A stretch of DNA of 64,000 nucleotides from Leptospira semungkisensis. GTDB lineage: Bacteria; Spirochaetota; Leptospiria; Leptospirales; Leptospiraceae. Of this stretch, positions 51,001-58,895 are shown in pieces. The first letter of the stretch is position 1. Each line of letters begins with the position of its first letter. Under the pieces are notes generated by a model that worked only from the letters and a program-made list of their open reading frames with translations, was not told the origin of the DNA and searched no databases. Made by a program: the position numbers and the translations under genes. The stretch spans positions 248,001-312,000 of the forward strand of contig NZ_RQEP01000018.1 in the NCBI RefSeq assembly GCF_004770055.1, read 5' to 3'.

Positions 51001-52900
51001 TAAATGCATCGACCTTATCCGAAGGTATTGTATCCGGCAATTTCTTTGTCTTACTATCAGCCAGTGAGGAAAGTTCGAACCCTTTCGCCTTGGCAGTACG
51101 AGCGTTCAAAACTTCCTGAGTATTGGCTCTTTCCCCATTCGGTTTAAAGATCTGAGGTAGACCATCCGGTCCTTTCTTCTCATAATATCCGTCTGAAGTA
51201 ACTGTTAAACGATCCGACTCGGAAGTGCTTCCGACTTTCTGGAAAACCACCTGCCCATTCTTACCGTCATCGATTAAGGTCTTAACATAAGTATCTTTGT
51301 TAAATTTGACTACATCTGTCTTTCTATCTTGAATATTATTCAAAGAACTGACTTCTTGTGCTGGGATTGTATCTAAGATAGTTTTCTCAGATCCTTTTAC
51401 TCTTGTAGCAGCTTCAAATCCCTTAGACTGCTCGAATTTAATATCTCTTAATTGTTCTGGTGTAACCGGATCCTGGCCATTAGGTCTTAGTAATGTTACC
51501 TTACCGTCGTCTCCAACTTTTCTAAGTAAACCGTTTTCTGTGATAGTTACGGTCTCCTTACCACCATTCAGGCCCGTTCTTTCGAATACTACGCCGCTGC
51601 CATCATCCTTGAAAGTTCTTTTGTAAGTTAAACCGTCAATTTTAACGTTGTCATACTTTGTATTTTTGGGATCACTTAGCTCTTTAATTGACTTTTCGGA
51701 TAAAGTTTCCGCTGCCTTCTTAGAATTACCCACAAGCGAAAGCTCTGGGCCTTTCTTACCTGCATCAGCAATCTTCTCTCTTCCTTCAGGTGTAACTTCA
51801 TCACGACCATTCGGCTTCAGTAATTTCTCAGGAAGTGTTTCTCCTCCCGAGGTCACCACAGTTTTTCGTAATAAGCCGTCTGATGTGATTGAGATACTTT
51901 CCTTACGACCATTCACGTTCCGTTCATAGGTCACTTTGTTATCTGCCAAGACGCGATCGTAAGCAAGACCATCAACCTTGATCGAGGTTAGCTTCTTATT
52001 AGTCGGATCTGTTAACTCTTTAACTCGTCTTTCAGGCAACGCATCCAGCGGTGCCCCCTTGCCATTCTTTGTATATTCGGCGAGGTCCGTTCCCGATTTC
52101 ACCATATCATTGAATCTATCAGTGATGAGTGTGACCATTCTAGGAGGAATTACTGCTCCGTTTGCCGCTAAATGATCCACTTCTGGTGTTGGTGTGCTCT
52201 TATATAAACCCCAAAGTTTAGGCTCTTGGTGACCTATTGTGGTTCGTTTGATCATTCCTTCTGGAGTTACTTGGAGTACCACTTTATCTCCATTAGTTAG
52301 GCGAGTCTCATACGTCACGTGACCCTTGCCATCTACTACCTTATCGTAGGTTCGACCATCCATTGTAAATTTATCAAACTTTGGATCATTATTCGCAGTT
52401 GTTAAACCGCTTATATCTTTCGATGGAAGTAATTCAGCAGTTCGATCCACAATATAATTATGCACTACAACTCCATGCTCTCCAACCAGATACGCATGTG
52501 TGTCCTCTACTTCTATATTGTATACCTTCGTCGTCTCTATATTATAGTAGTGGACTCCTGTGACCGGGACCGTGCTGCCATCATGTAACAGTACGAGATC
52601 CCCTACCTGAAGGTCCATTACCTTCACCCAGGCTTTCTTTCCTACTACCCAGAACGGGTGGTTCCAAGTCGTATGGATCACTTCTTCTCCGTCTAGCTCC
52701 AGATCGAATAGCTGTGGTACTTCATGGACGAATTGCTCTGTGACTTTCTTTTCTACGAAGCTTCCCGTCTTCTCATCCCAGGAGTGTACTACTTCGCCGA
52801 TTTGTACGGATTCAATTGGCCTTAAGCCCTCTTTCGTCCACACCGGTGTTCCTGCTGTGAAGCACACCGACACTGTCCACACTCCGTCCTTGATCGACAT
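48044..52900 (-). CDS. Cassette 3 toxin: HINT domain, nine ~95-130-residue repeats, Cys/His effector domain
   Basis: A 1,618-residue protein. Residues 1-148 are the HINT domain (Cys13, TxxH ending at His81, His147-Asn148). Residues ~165-1155 are nine tandem repeats, each with a YxK strand, a VxYER strand, NGxKE turn, GLxE/RxT and LxPNGExV blocks. Residues ~1160-1420 are helical. The C-terminal domain has Cys1461 at the start of a helix (EICRTYANYLQ), His1575 (GANHFCLW) and a polar NYNH after it, an arrangement like papain-fold amidases/peptidases. The same domain ends the protein at 60651. There is no signal peptide; it is an orphan tip. Confidence 0.82.
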   Translation of the reverse strand: MSIKDGVWTVSVCFTAGTPVWTKEGLRPIESVQIGEVVHSWDEKTGSFVEKKVTEQFVHEVPQLFDLELDGEEVIHTTWNHPFWVVGKKAWVKVMDLQVGDLVLLHDGSTVPVTGVHYYNIETTKVYNIEVEDTHAYLVGEHGVVVHNYIVDRTAELLPSKDISGLTTANNDPKFDKFTMDGRTYDKVVDGKGHVTYETRLTNGDKVVLQVTPEGMIKRTTIGHQEPKLWGLYKSTPTPEVDHLAANGAVIPPRMVTLITDRFNDMVKSGTDLAEYTKNGKGAPLDALPERRVKELTDPTNKKLTSIKVDGLAYDRVLADNKVTYERNVNGRKESISITSDGLLRKTVVTSGGETLPEKLLKPNGRDEVTPEGREKIADAGKKGPELSLVGNSKKAAETLSEKSIKELSDPKNTKYDNVKIDGLTYKRTFKDDGSGVVFERTGLNGGKETVTITENGLLRKVGDDGKVTLLRPNGQDPVTPEQLRDIKFEQSKGFEAATRVKGSEKTILDTIPAQEVSSLNNIQDRKTDVVKFNKDTYVKTLIDDGKNGQVVFQKVGSTSESDRLTVTSDGYYEKKGPDGLPQIFKPNGERANTQEVLNARTAKAKGFELSSLADSKTKKLPDTIPSDKVDAFNGSDKKYDTLKLDNKLYTKVADGNNVRFESTGINGEKESVRLTKLGLIERTNANGTKDLLRPNGERVSESERLAIADKNPSAVDVASFAKDFSEPFAAKETAELNNPNSKKNEVIRLGSEAYYKSVDPEGRVSFERTLENGSKEKVAVRSEGLIEKTSLRDVGPFGIFGKTEETIFLKPNGERVSPERRLEIADGNKEAVDIAKFSKKAEEPLSQKDMADLNNPNSDKNSVLRIGKNAYYKAVDENGKVVYERIKANGDKEHLVVRGEGVFELTTPTESGLFGWNKSEKVTYLTPDGSEVSSQRRLALADGNKSALEVSKLTKDSQGPLSGKTVSELNDPANHNTDAIRIGDHAYYKTFDESGKVVFERILDNGSKESLAIRGEGLLELTSQDGKSAYLKPDGVTKVSAEDRERIADNNKSAFDLGKATEKSDLSSNAIEAMRYGSKDPKYDVIKVGEHSYYKTVEKDGSIVYERTNSHGVKERLSMENFGHFEKTVLEPGKDAVVSLITPKGEEISPDYPKMKEAMANEWIRKAKASNIMTDTISKLWSENNSESALRERRLAQNDITSMKIMERQLFNLKQRINEITEASKRPDENGKVLTARERDNLLAEPFKEQSKLIKEVDKLYESTKISYTKLGYESRDKDGRYTGDFAKFNKEPKEFGSSGQDTDLLMRDVSMKAQAVLGFKAGEPWYRAKMKEIHEIVRDLANNRNTSRQSQIPKEEWIKIATRALADISQTPGESREEFMERLNSVEAGAQDRVGGTAIQLTVAIELLQKAYRNGDLKPMIPHDAPDRAQRLENYKKFEEFIRFGWSPELGSSAAAEICRTYANYLQAVDGKVTKASFVEWYTYKGISGDLGFSQGAPVVDLGHTPGYSKSWGMETEGSNDFGGVRLDVNSGELRGIVNPIPLDSLQDKLREFPVGKTIQVYDDTNGNPGANHFCLWLKTDYGWVNYNHTGGASGGAKYKEIIPFNSRTKVYKIYY
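49440..52410 (-). repeat. Nine-unit protein repeat inside the cassette 3 toxin
   Basis: Nine diverged repeats of ~95-130 codons. Units share the pattern LNxPxxxK, YxKxxDxxGxVxFER, NGxKExxxxxxxGL, LxPNGExV and a helix with IADxNKxA. Units 6-8 are most alike, suggesting the most recent duplications. They replace the helical linker of the other cassettes. Confidence 0.8.
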
Positions 52901-53156
52901 CAGTCCTGTGTCTTCGAAACCGAACGTTCTTTTGATACTTATGGGCGCCTCCTTACTTACGCAAGGACCGGGCTACTACGGGTTCGCTATTCGCTCATCC
53001 CTACGCTACTCTTTATTCAAACAAAACCCCTTACTTAAAAAGCTCGGGACTAAAGCCCTGCGTATCCCTGGCGCGATTTGTTAAATGAGCATCTGTTTTT
53101 TATCTAACCCGGATCTCTCTTAGTTAGTAAATCGTTGTTAAAGAACTTAAACCTTC

Positions 53157-53174
53157 ACTGCACAATTGTGCAGT
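53157..53174. promoter_or_regulatory. 18-bp palindrome in spacer B leader
   Basis: ACTGCACAATTGTGCAGT, identical to spacers A and C. Confidence 0.6.
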
Positions 53175-53231
53175 TGACCCTATTACTACGAAAGGCCCGA
53201 ACCAATCCGTAGATTGAACGAGCCTCTTACT

Positions 53232-53261
53232 AAATTATGATGTTTTAAGGATATATGTCAA
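53232..53261 (-). promoter_or_regulatory. Predicted sigma70-type promoter of cassette 3
   Basis: Read leftward: TTGACA, 18 bases, TAATTT, the same as in spacer A. Confidence 0.6.
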
Positions 53262-53289
53262 ATTGCTTTCATAATCTTTTTAGGAATAT

Positions 53290-54282
53290 TTATTCCTCTT
53301 CCTCAACTGAACTACCAAGTTCCTGGTTTAGAAAGATACCCTTCTCTAATATAGATAATATACCATCTCCTTTATTCGGAGAATAGAGAACATCCCCTAC
53401 ATATCTACCGTAGATATCCTTACCTTTACTCTTCACTATTACACTCCGGCCTTTTGGAAGTTTCTTTTCTAACAAATGGAACAAGCTCTCCCCTTCTTTC
53501 GTACCAAGCTCTGCTGCCCATACTTTATGTAGTCGGATTCTCTGTCTCGAGGTTAGATTAAAACCAAGGTTCAGTTGTATGATGATAGTATCTCCATCTA
53601 CAACTCTCTCTACTTCACCGGAATAGATATACAGGCTGGCTTTCTCGGAATCTATCTTGGTAAAGACGGTTTTGCTGTTCTTCTCAGAAGCTTCCACTAA
53701 AGTATTCTCTTTAAATTTAGTTTTGTTTCCTAAACTCAAATAGCAATAGAACCCTAAGTCAAGACTCAGTTGTCCAGAGGTTGTTTTCACGATCTTATAG
53801 TGATTTAACTTCCCTGTTGGGCGATCCCATCTAGGCGTTCTGCCTTGATATAATTCCCCCGATTCCCTTAGTCGAAGAACTAGTTCTTCTAAAGTCCAAT
53901 TGTTTTGGATCGTTTCTGTTTCTAATGTTTTACGGAGTTTAGCATCTTCTATTCCTGAGAGTATCCTGTAATAGCTCCAATTTAGGTCCTGGTTTAGTTT
54001 GGATTCCCCATATACTTCGTAGAATCTCTTAGCATAGAACAGCATTCGCTCAGAGAATCCACGTTTGAGTTTCTTCTTGAGTTGGGTTGAGAGAACTTTT
54101 ATCCAGCTACCTTTCGTTCTCTCAGCGGGATTTAAGCCTTTCTCTACTTGGTTGAGTAGCTTTCCAAGTTCTCGATTTGCTTGTAGTATATATGAATTCT
54201 TTCCAAGTGCCGTATCTTTTCCCAATTTCTCGTAGAGCTTTATGATCTTATTCGAAAGTTGAGTTACATCCTTCTTGTCCAT
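53290..54282 (-). CDS. DUF1016_N-like plus staphylococcal-nuclease domain protein, cassette 2
   Basis: A 330-residue copy, nearly identical to the proteins at 44462 and 58896 and of exactly the same length. Nuclease residues Asp231, Arg250, Glu258 and Arg293 are kept and Trp255 again replaces the calcium-ligand Asp. It differs mainly near residues 305-314, where GDGILSILEK replaces ADDLGTIMKF of the other two. The upstream zinc-finger gene ends 71 bases before it. In this cassette the stop is followed directly by the spacer. Confidence 0.82.
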   Translation of the reverse strand: MDKKDVTQLSNKIIKLYEKLGKDTALGKNSYILQANRELGKLLNQVEKGLNPAERTKGSWIKVLSTQLKKKLKRGFSERMLFYAKRFYEVYGESKLNQDLNWSYYRILSGIEDAKLRKTLETETIQNNWTLEELVLRLRESGELYQGRTPRWDRPTGKLNHYKIVKTTSGQLSLDLGFYCYLSLGNKTKFKENTLVEASEKNSKTVFTKIDSEKASLYIYSGEVERVVDGDTIIIQLNLGFNLTSRQRIRLHKVWAAELGTKEGESLFHLLEKKLPKGRSVIVKSKGKDIYGRYVGDVLYSPNKGDGILSILEKGIFLNQELGSSVEEEE

Positions 54283-54353
54283 AATACACGTCTATCATTG
54301 GTCTTATCGGTATATTATAATGAAATTTTAAGAGTGAAACAGAAGGCGAATTT

Positions 54354-54761
54354 CTATTCTTTAGATATGAAATTCTGAAATACGTAATAAACCAATTGGA
54401 GAATTGGCAGTGCAGCAAGCGAATAGAAGGCAAGTTGAATCAAATCCTTACGTTCAATAGCACCTTTTAATATTCGAAAGAAAAATGAATTCTCTTCGTT
54501 ACTAAGATAATCTCGGTTATCAGTTTTCCCAAGAAGCAGTTTATCCGGATCTTTAATGGAGCGGGACCAATTATCTTCTAAGTAGTAATGGACGATTTGA
54601 CTGCAAAGTACGCAATCGCGTAGGTGACGCTCATACAATAGGTCGAGTTTCTTGCCTTTTGTGTTTTGTAATACCTCTGTCCAATATTCAATTGTTCCCA
54701 AATTCTGTTTGCAAACCGGAGGAGAAAGAGGAGGTTTGCCTTCTTCAGAGACTCCAAGCAT
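54354..54761 (-). CDS. Zinc-finger membrane protein, anti-sigma-like (copy 2)
   Basis: A 135-residue relative of the protein at 39559, with HLRDCVLC (His-x3-Cys-x2-Cys), an upstream PVCKQNLG and one C-terminal transmembrane helix. The ATG at 54761 follows CAGG; an in-frame start at 54806 would overlap the upstream gene by 35 bases. The two copies are alike from the PVC motif onward and differ before it. Only M23-type cassettes (2 and 4) have this gene. An anti-sigma function is suggested only by the motif; no sigma gene is nearby. Confidence 0.65.
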   Translation of the reverse strand: MLGVSEEGKPPLSPPVCKQNLGTIEYWTEVLQNTKGKKLDLLYERHLRDCVLCSQIVHYYLEDNWSRSIKDPDKLLLGKTDNRDYLSNEENSFFFRILKGAIERKDLIQLAFYSLAALPILQLVYYVFQNFISKE

Positions 54762-54771
54762 ATCGACCTGT

Positions 54772-55803
54772 TTAATCACATTTCTGGAAGGTAAAATCAT
54801 CACCACGGTTCCCTTCTCGCATTATTTTCGTATCTGACCTAAATCGGAATTCATATATCTTGAGCCTGCGCGTGCTCTTATCATCAAAGAAATATAGTGA
54901 GAGCTTGGATTTACCCGACGTTTCCAAATTAAAGTTAGAGAAACTTTTACTCTGTTCGAGATTATAACTTACTATCTCTTTAAGCTCAATCGGCATCTTA
55001 CAAAGATCCAAGCTAAAAACGCTTCCTGCTGTCTCCGATGAAATAGCTTTTGAACGAGTCCATCGCCCTCTCAATCCGTCGGGAGCAACCGTTTCCTCGT
55101 TAACTTTTTCGAATTCAACTTCCTTTTCTTTTTTAAACGGCGAGATAATTCCACAATTTCCGACAGAGCTAGTGCAGGTTAATACTAGCTTTCGATCAGA
55201 CAGAAAACGAAAAATAAAATCAGCTGTGATGGACCTCATTTCTAAATCCGTAGCATTAACACGAATTGGATTTTTTCCTGAAATACGATTGAAACTATAA
55301 CCGACCTCTTCTCCAAAATACATTAATCCATTTGAATTGATACAAATAGACATAGCGTAACCAGAATTCGATTTCCAAATCCCCCTGAGTTTTAGATTAT
55401 TCAGACAAGGATCTAATTTACTATCCTCTAACGACTTTTTAATTCGACTTTTTCCGTCTTCACCAAAGCTTAAACAACTCCAAAGCATCCATCCTGACGG
55501 CAGGTTAGGATCTTTTAACTGAACCCAAGGTTTACCGTCAAACCATTTCGATTTATGCTTCCACGGAGCGTCTATTAGGCCTTTATCTTCCGAATCTACA
55601 AAAACCTTTTCGCCAAAGTTAACGACTTTCAAAGGTTCCTGTATAAGTTTTCGTTCCGCATAAATACCACATGAATCCGAAGATACGTAAGAATCGATCA
55701 ATCCTGTTTTCTGATTCTCGGCTAATAAAGGAATAATGCTATATACAAATAGTCCTAACCCAAAAACCGCTTGATTTGCAATAACCCAGTGTAACTTTAT
55801 CAT
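54772..55803 (-). CDS. Exported SH3-like protein, candidate immunity protein of the M23 toxin at 55800
   Basis: A 343-residue protein with a signal peptide (hydrophobic ~10-28). Residues ~35-115 look like a bacterial SH3 domain (KVVNFGEKVFVDSE ... PWVQLKDPNLPSGWMLWSC), a fold that often binds cell-wall peptides. Its ATG overlaps the toxin stop (ATGA). Being exported and coupled to a cell-wall-peptidase toxin, it is a good candidate immunity protein that might shield the peptidoglycan substrate; inference. Confidence 0.7.
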   Translation of the reverse strand: MIKLHWVIANQAVFGLGLFVYSIIPLLAENQKTGLIDSYVSSDSCGIYAERKLIQEPLKVVNFGEKVFVDSEDKGLIDAPWKHKSKWFDGKPWVQLKDPNLPSGWMLWSCLSFGEDGKSRIKKSLEDSKLDPCLNNLKLRGIWKSNSGYAMSICINSNGLMYFGEEVGYSFNRISGKNPIRVNATDLEMRSITADFIFRFLSDRKLVLTCTSSVGNCGIISPFKKEKEVEFEKVNEETVAPDGLRGRWTRSKAISSETAGSVFSLDLCKMPIELKEIVSYNLEQSKSFSNFNLETSGKSKLSLYFFDDKSTRRLKIYEFRFRSDTKIMREGNRGDDFTFQKCD

Positions 55804-58505
55804 TTTCTTTTCCAATTTTTGTCGCTAAATATATCTTTTTGCAATTTTTCCAATTCTTCGATCTGCTTTTGCTGGATTTTTTCTGATTCTTTTTGCTGTT
55901 CCTGCTTTAACTTTTCTCTTTCTACAATAGCTTTCTGTTCACTTAGCCTTATTCGGGCATCCTTTAACCTTTCTTTATTTTCTGATTCATAGTTTTCACC
56001 CAATCGCTTGTCACGAGTAGTATCTATTACGACTAAATCCTTAGCATTAAAGTATCGCTTTTGAACCTCTTGTGTGGTTAACCATCTCTTTGCAACTTTG
56101 TCATAAACAGCCAAGTGTAAATGAGGGTTTTCACTGTGTCCATTAGTACCCATTCGACCTGTGTAGTCGCCTGGATTTAATACATCCCCACGCATCAAGC
56201 CAACTGCTATGCCCGAAGTATGATGATAATAAATTTCTAGGTTACCGTCTTCGCTAGTAAATTTCAAACGATTCGCATCAATTCCTTCGAACGTCATCGT
56301 TTCTACTGCGACTAAATCTCGATTCTGGGCGGTTTTTCCACCAGATAAGTCTGTACCAGTATGTTCATTTTCGTGCAACAGTACAGAGCGACCACCGTCT
56401 TCTCCCTTTAAATAAGAGATAAATCTTTCAATATGGTCTGCCGGATAAGTATCGGTTCCAGCTCCGCCATGTTGAACATCATTTACGTAAATGGTCTCCC
56501 CTTTGAATGGGGCAGAAGTTCCTGTTTCAGAAATTAATAATTTCTCGTTAGGCTCTTGAGGCTTAGTCAATTCAAAACGTTTGTCCGGATCACTACCGTT
56601 CGGATCCTTCTCTTGATAAATCATAGTTTCAGTTTTTCCATCACGCTCTGCAATGATCTTAACAAAGTTACCGCCTGATGAATCTATAGTCGTATACTTC
56701 ACTTTTCCTTTGGGGGTATTTACCTCTGTAACCTTACCATCCGTTCTCTTTTCGATCAATGCCTTATCAACATCATAGCGATTCTTCTTTAGGAGGGCCG
56801 CATCTACTTTATTACCTTTACCATCATAAGCATCAACGTCACCGTTAGAATGCTTGATCTCTATTAAACCGTTATCTTTGAAGGCTATCTTCGTACCGTT
56901 GCCATTCTCAAGCATGCCTTTACTATTTCTCTGGAACGAAGTGTCTTTATATTTCACTTCATTCGCTTTATTTAAGACACTAATTTCAGTCGGATGTAAG
57001 ATTTGCTTAGCATCGGGCGATTTTTCACGGAGTTCCACTAAGCCACCTTTGTTATTTTTATCCGCATATTTGACCGAAAGTTGTCCAACCGGCTTCCCAT
57101 CACCGTGATCATTGGTTTTGGAAGATTTATTCTGCAGTGAAGGGAATAAACTGCCATTCGTTATCTCTGCTGTATCTCCAACTCTTTCCTCTTCCTCTTC
57201 TTTATGCTTAGTAGCCTCATAACCAGCTGCTTCTACGTTCTGCTTGGTCCTCTCCTTAGCATCATTCTTTCTATCCTGCTCAGGATCATTCTCTCTTGGT
57301 TCTTTAGCAGCTACACTAACGCCATCCTTAACCTTCGGATCTTCTACGTGGCGATTGCGTCCTTCAGGACTTTCAATCGCAGTTTTAGACCCAGCCAAAT
57401 AAGTCTGCATTTCTTCTTTAGATCTCGCGATCTCCTTAGAAACCGCTGACTCGTTCGCTGAGATCTTCTGACTTCTCTCTTCTATACGTGCCGACGTCTC
57501 AGATATTGCTCGCTGTGCACCCGCTACTTCGCCTGAACCCTTAACGTTATACGCTGACTCTAATACAAAGCCCTTCCATCTCTCCTGGGCTATACGATTT
57601 CCGCTAAAACCTTCCTGAAAACCTACCTGACCCTGACGGAAACCTGATCTTACAAGCGCATCGTTCGTCAAACCACCGTTTACAAACTTGTCTATCGCTT
57701 GCATCTGCTCCTTATTGAAGCCTTCACCACCATTCGAACCTTTTAATGCATTGCGGATCTCTTTGATTCCCGGAATATGATCTGCCTCCGAACTGCGAAT
57801 CGCACGAAGGAAAATATTATTATTATTCTTAGCTAAATCTACCTTCAGCTTAGCCTTATTTTGCTCTTTTTGAAGATCGTTTCTCTCTGCATCTAAGTGT
57901 CTACTCTCAGATTCATAAGCGCTTAGGCGTTTGATTGTCTCCGTTACCTTGCCAACGTATTCCGGATCGTGCTGTAGTGATTCTTTATCGGATAAACCGC
58001 TTTTTAATTCTTCTACTGCCGATCTAACTGCTCCAACAATTCCACCCACATCTTGCGCATAATTATGCACTACAACTCCATGCTCTCCAACCAGATACGC
58101 ATGTGTGTCCTCTACTTCTATATTGTATACCTTCGTCGTCTCTATATTATAGTAGTGGACTCCTGTGACCGGGACCGTGCTGCCATCATGTAACAGTACG
58201 AGATCCCCTACCTGAAGGTCCATTACCTTCACCCAGGCTTTCTTTCCTACTACCCAGAACGGGTGGTTCCAAGTCGTATGGATCACTTCTTCTCCGTCTA
58301 GCTCCAGATCGAATAGCTGTGGTACTTCATGGACGAATTGCTCTGTGACCTTTTTCTCTACGAAGCTTCCCGTCTTCTCATCCCAGGAGTGCACGACTTC
58401 GCCGATTTGGATAGTTTCGATTGGCTTCAGTCCGTCTCTCGTCCACACTGGTGTTCCTGCTGTGAAGCACACCGACACCGTCCACACTCCGTCCTTGATC
58501 GACAT
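55800..58505 (-). CDS. Cassette 2 toxin: HINT domain, helical linker, M23-type metallopeptidase
   Basis: A 901-residue protein with the same HINT domain (Cys13, His81, His147-Asn148) and helical linker as the cassette 4 toxin. The two are nearly identical over 1,322 bases and then differ from the Glu-rich end of the linker onward. The C-terminal M23 motifs are His715-x3-Asp719 (HTGTD) and His795-x-His797 (PHLHLAV). About 100 residues of charged coiled coil follow the peptidase, which is unusual. A TTG one codon earlier is an alternative start. No signal peptide; orphan tip. Confidence 0.85.
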   Translation of the reverse strand: MSIKDGVWTVSVCFTAGTPVWTRDGLKPIETIQIGEVVHSWDEKTGSFVEKKVTEQFVHEVPQLFDLELDGEEVIHTTWNHPFWVVGKKAWVKVMDLQVGDLVLLHDGSTVPVTGVHYYNIETTKVYNIEVEDTHAYLVGEHGVVVHNYAQDVGGIVGAVRSAVEELKSGLSDKESLQHDPEYVGKVTETIKRLSAYESESRHLDAERNDLQKEQNKAKLKVDLAKNNNNIFLRAIRSSEADHIPGIKEIRNALKGSNGGEGFNKEQMQAIDKFVNGGLTNDALVRSGFRQGQVGFQEGFSGNRIAQERWKGFVLESAYNVKGSGEVAGAQRAISETSARIEERSQKISANESAVSKEIARSKEEMQTYLAGSKTAIESPEGRNRHVEDPKVKDGVSVAAKEPRENDPEQDRKNDAKERTKQNVEAAGYEATKHKEEEEERVGDTAEITNGSLFPSLQNKSSKTNDHGDGKPVGQLSVKYADKNNKGGLVELREKSPDAKQILHPTEISVLNKANEVKYKDTSFQRNSKGMLENGNGTKIAFKDNGLIEIKHSNGDVDAYDGKGNKVDAALLKKNRYDVDKALIEKRTDGKVTEVNTPKGKVKYTTIDSSGGNFVKIIAERDGKTETMIYQEKDPNGSDPDKRFELTKPQEPNEKLLISETGTSAPFKGETIYVNDVQHGGAGTDTYPADHIERFISYLKGEDGGRSVLLHENEHTGTDLSGGKTAQNRDLVAVETMTFEGIDANRLKFTSEDGNLEIYYHHTSGIAVGLMRGDVLNPGDYTGRMGTNGHSENPHLHLAVYDKVAKRWLTTQEVQKRYFNAKDLVVIDTTRDKRLGENYESENKERLKDARIRLSEQKAIVEREKLKQEQQKESEKIQQKQIEELEKLQKDIFSDKNWKRK

Positions 58506-58762
58506 CAATCCTGTGTCTTCGAAGCCGAAACTTCTTTTGATACTTATGGGCGCCTCCTCGCTTGCGCAAGGACCGGGCTACTACGGGTTCGCTATTCGCT
58601 CATCCCTACGCTACTCTTTATTTAAAGCAAAGCATGCTTTCTTGCCAAGCTTGGGACTAAAGCCCTGCGTATCCCTGGCGCGATTTGTAAAACAGAACTT
58701 ATTTCTTCTCTAACCTCAATCCCTCTTAGTTAGTAAATCGTTGTTAAAGAGCTTAAACCTTC

Positions 58763-58780
58763 ACTGCACAATTGTGCAGT
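58763..58780. promoter_or_regulatory. 18-bp palindrome in spacer C leader
   Basis: ACTGCACAATTGTGCAGT, identical to spacers A and B. Confidence 0.6.
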
Positions 58781-58837
58781 TGACCCCATTACTACGAAAG
58801 GCCCGAACAAATCCGTAGATTGAACGAGCCTCTTACT

Positions 58838-58867
58838 AAATTCTGATGTTTTAATGATATACGTCAA
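58838..58867 (-). promoter_or_regulatory. Weaker predicted promoter of cassette 2
   Basis: Read leftward: TTGACG, 18 bases, GAATTT. Both boxes differ by one base from spacers A and B, so expression may be lower. Confidence 0.5.
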
Positions 58868-58895
58868 ATAGCTTTCATAATCTTTTTAGGAATAT

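Larger units (their letters stand above)
52934..53270 (-). repeat. Inter-cassette spacer repeat, copy B
   Basis: About 337 bp, same structure as copy A: junction with HINT-coding DNA, AAGGAGG, 18-bp palindrome and leftward promoter. Small differences from A show that the copies are not newly made. Confidence 0.85.
58539..58876 (-). repeat. Inter-cassette spacer repeat, copy C
   Basis: About 338 bp, same organisation as copies A and B, with a short divergent patch near 58622-58650. Confidence 0.85.

Noticed and set aside
43301..58876. Spacer repeats as a CRISPR array or integron attC sites
   Set aside because: The repeats are ~337 bp, kilobases apart, with no cas genes, no integrase and no attC-type core sites.
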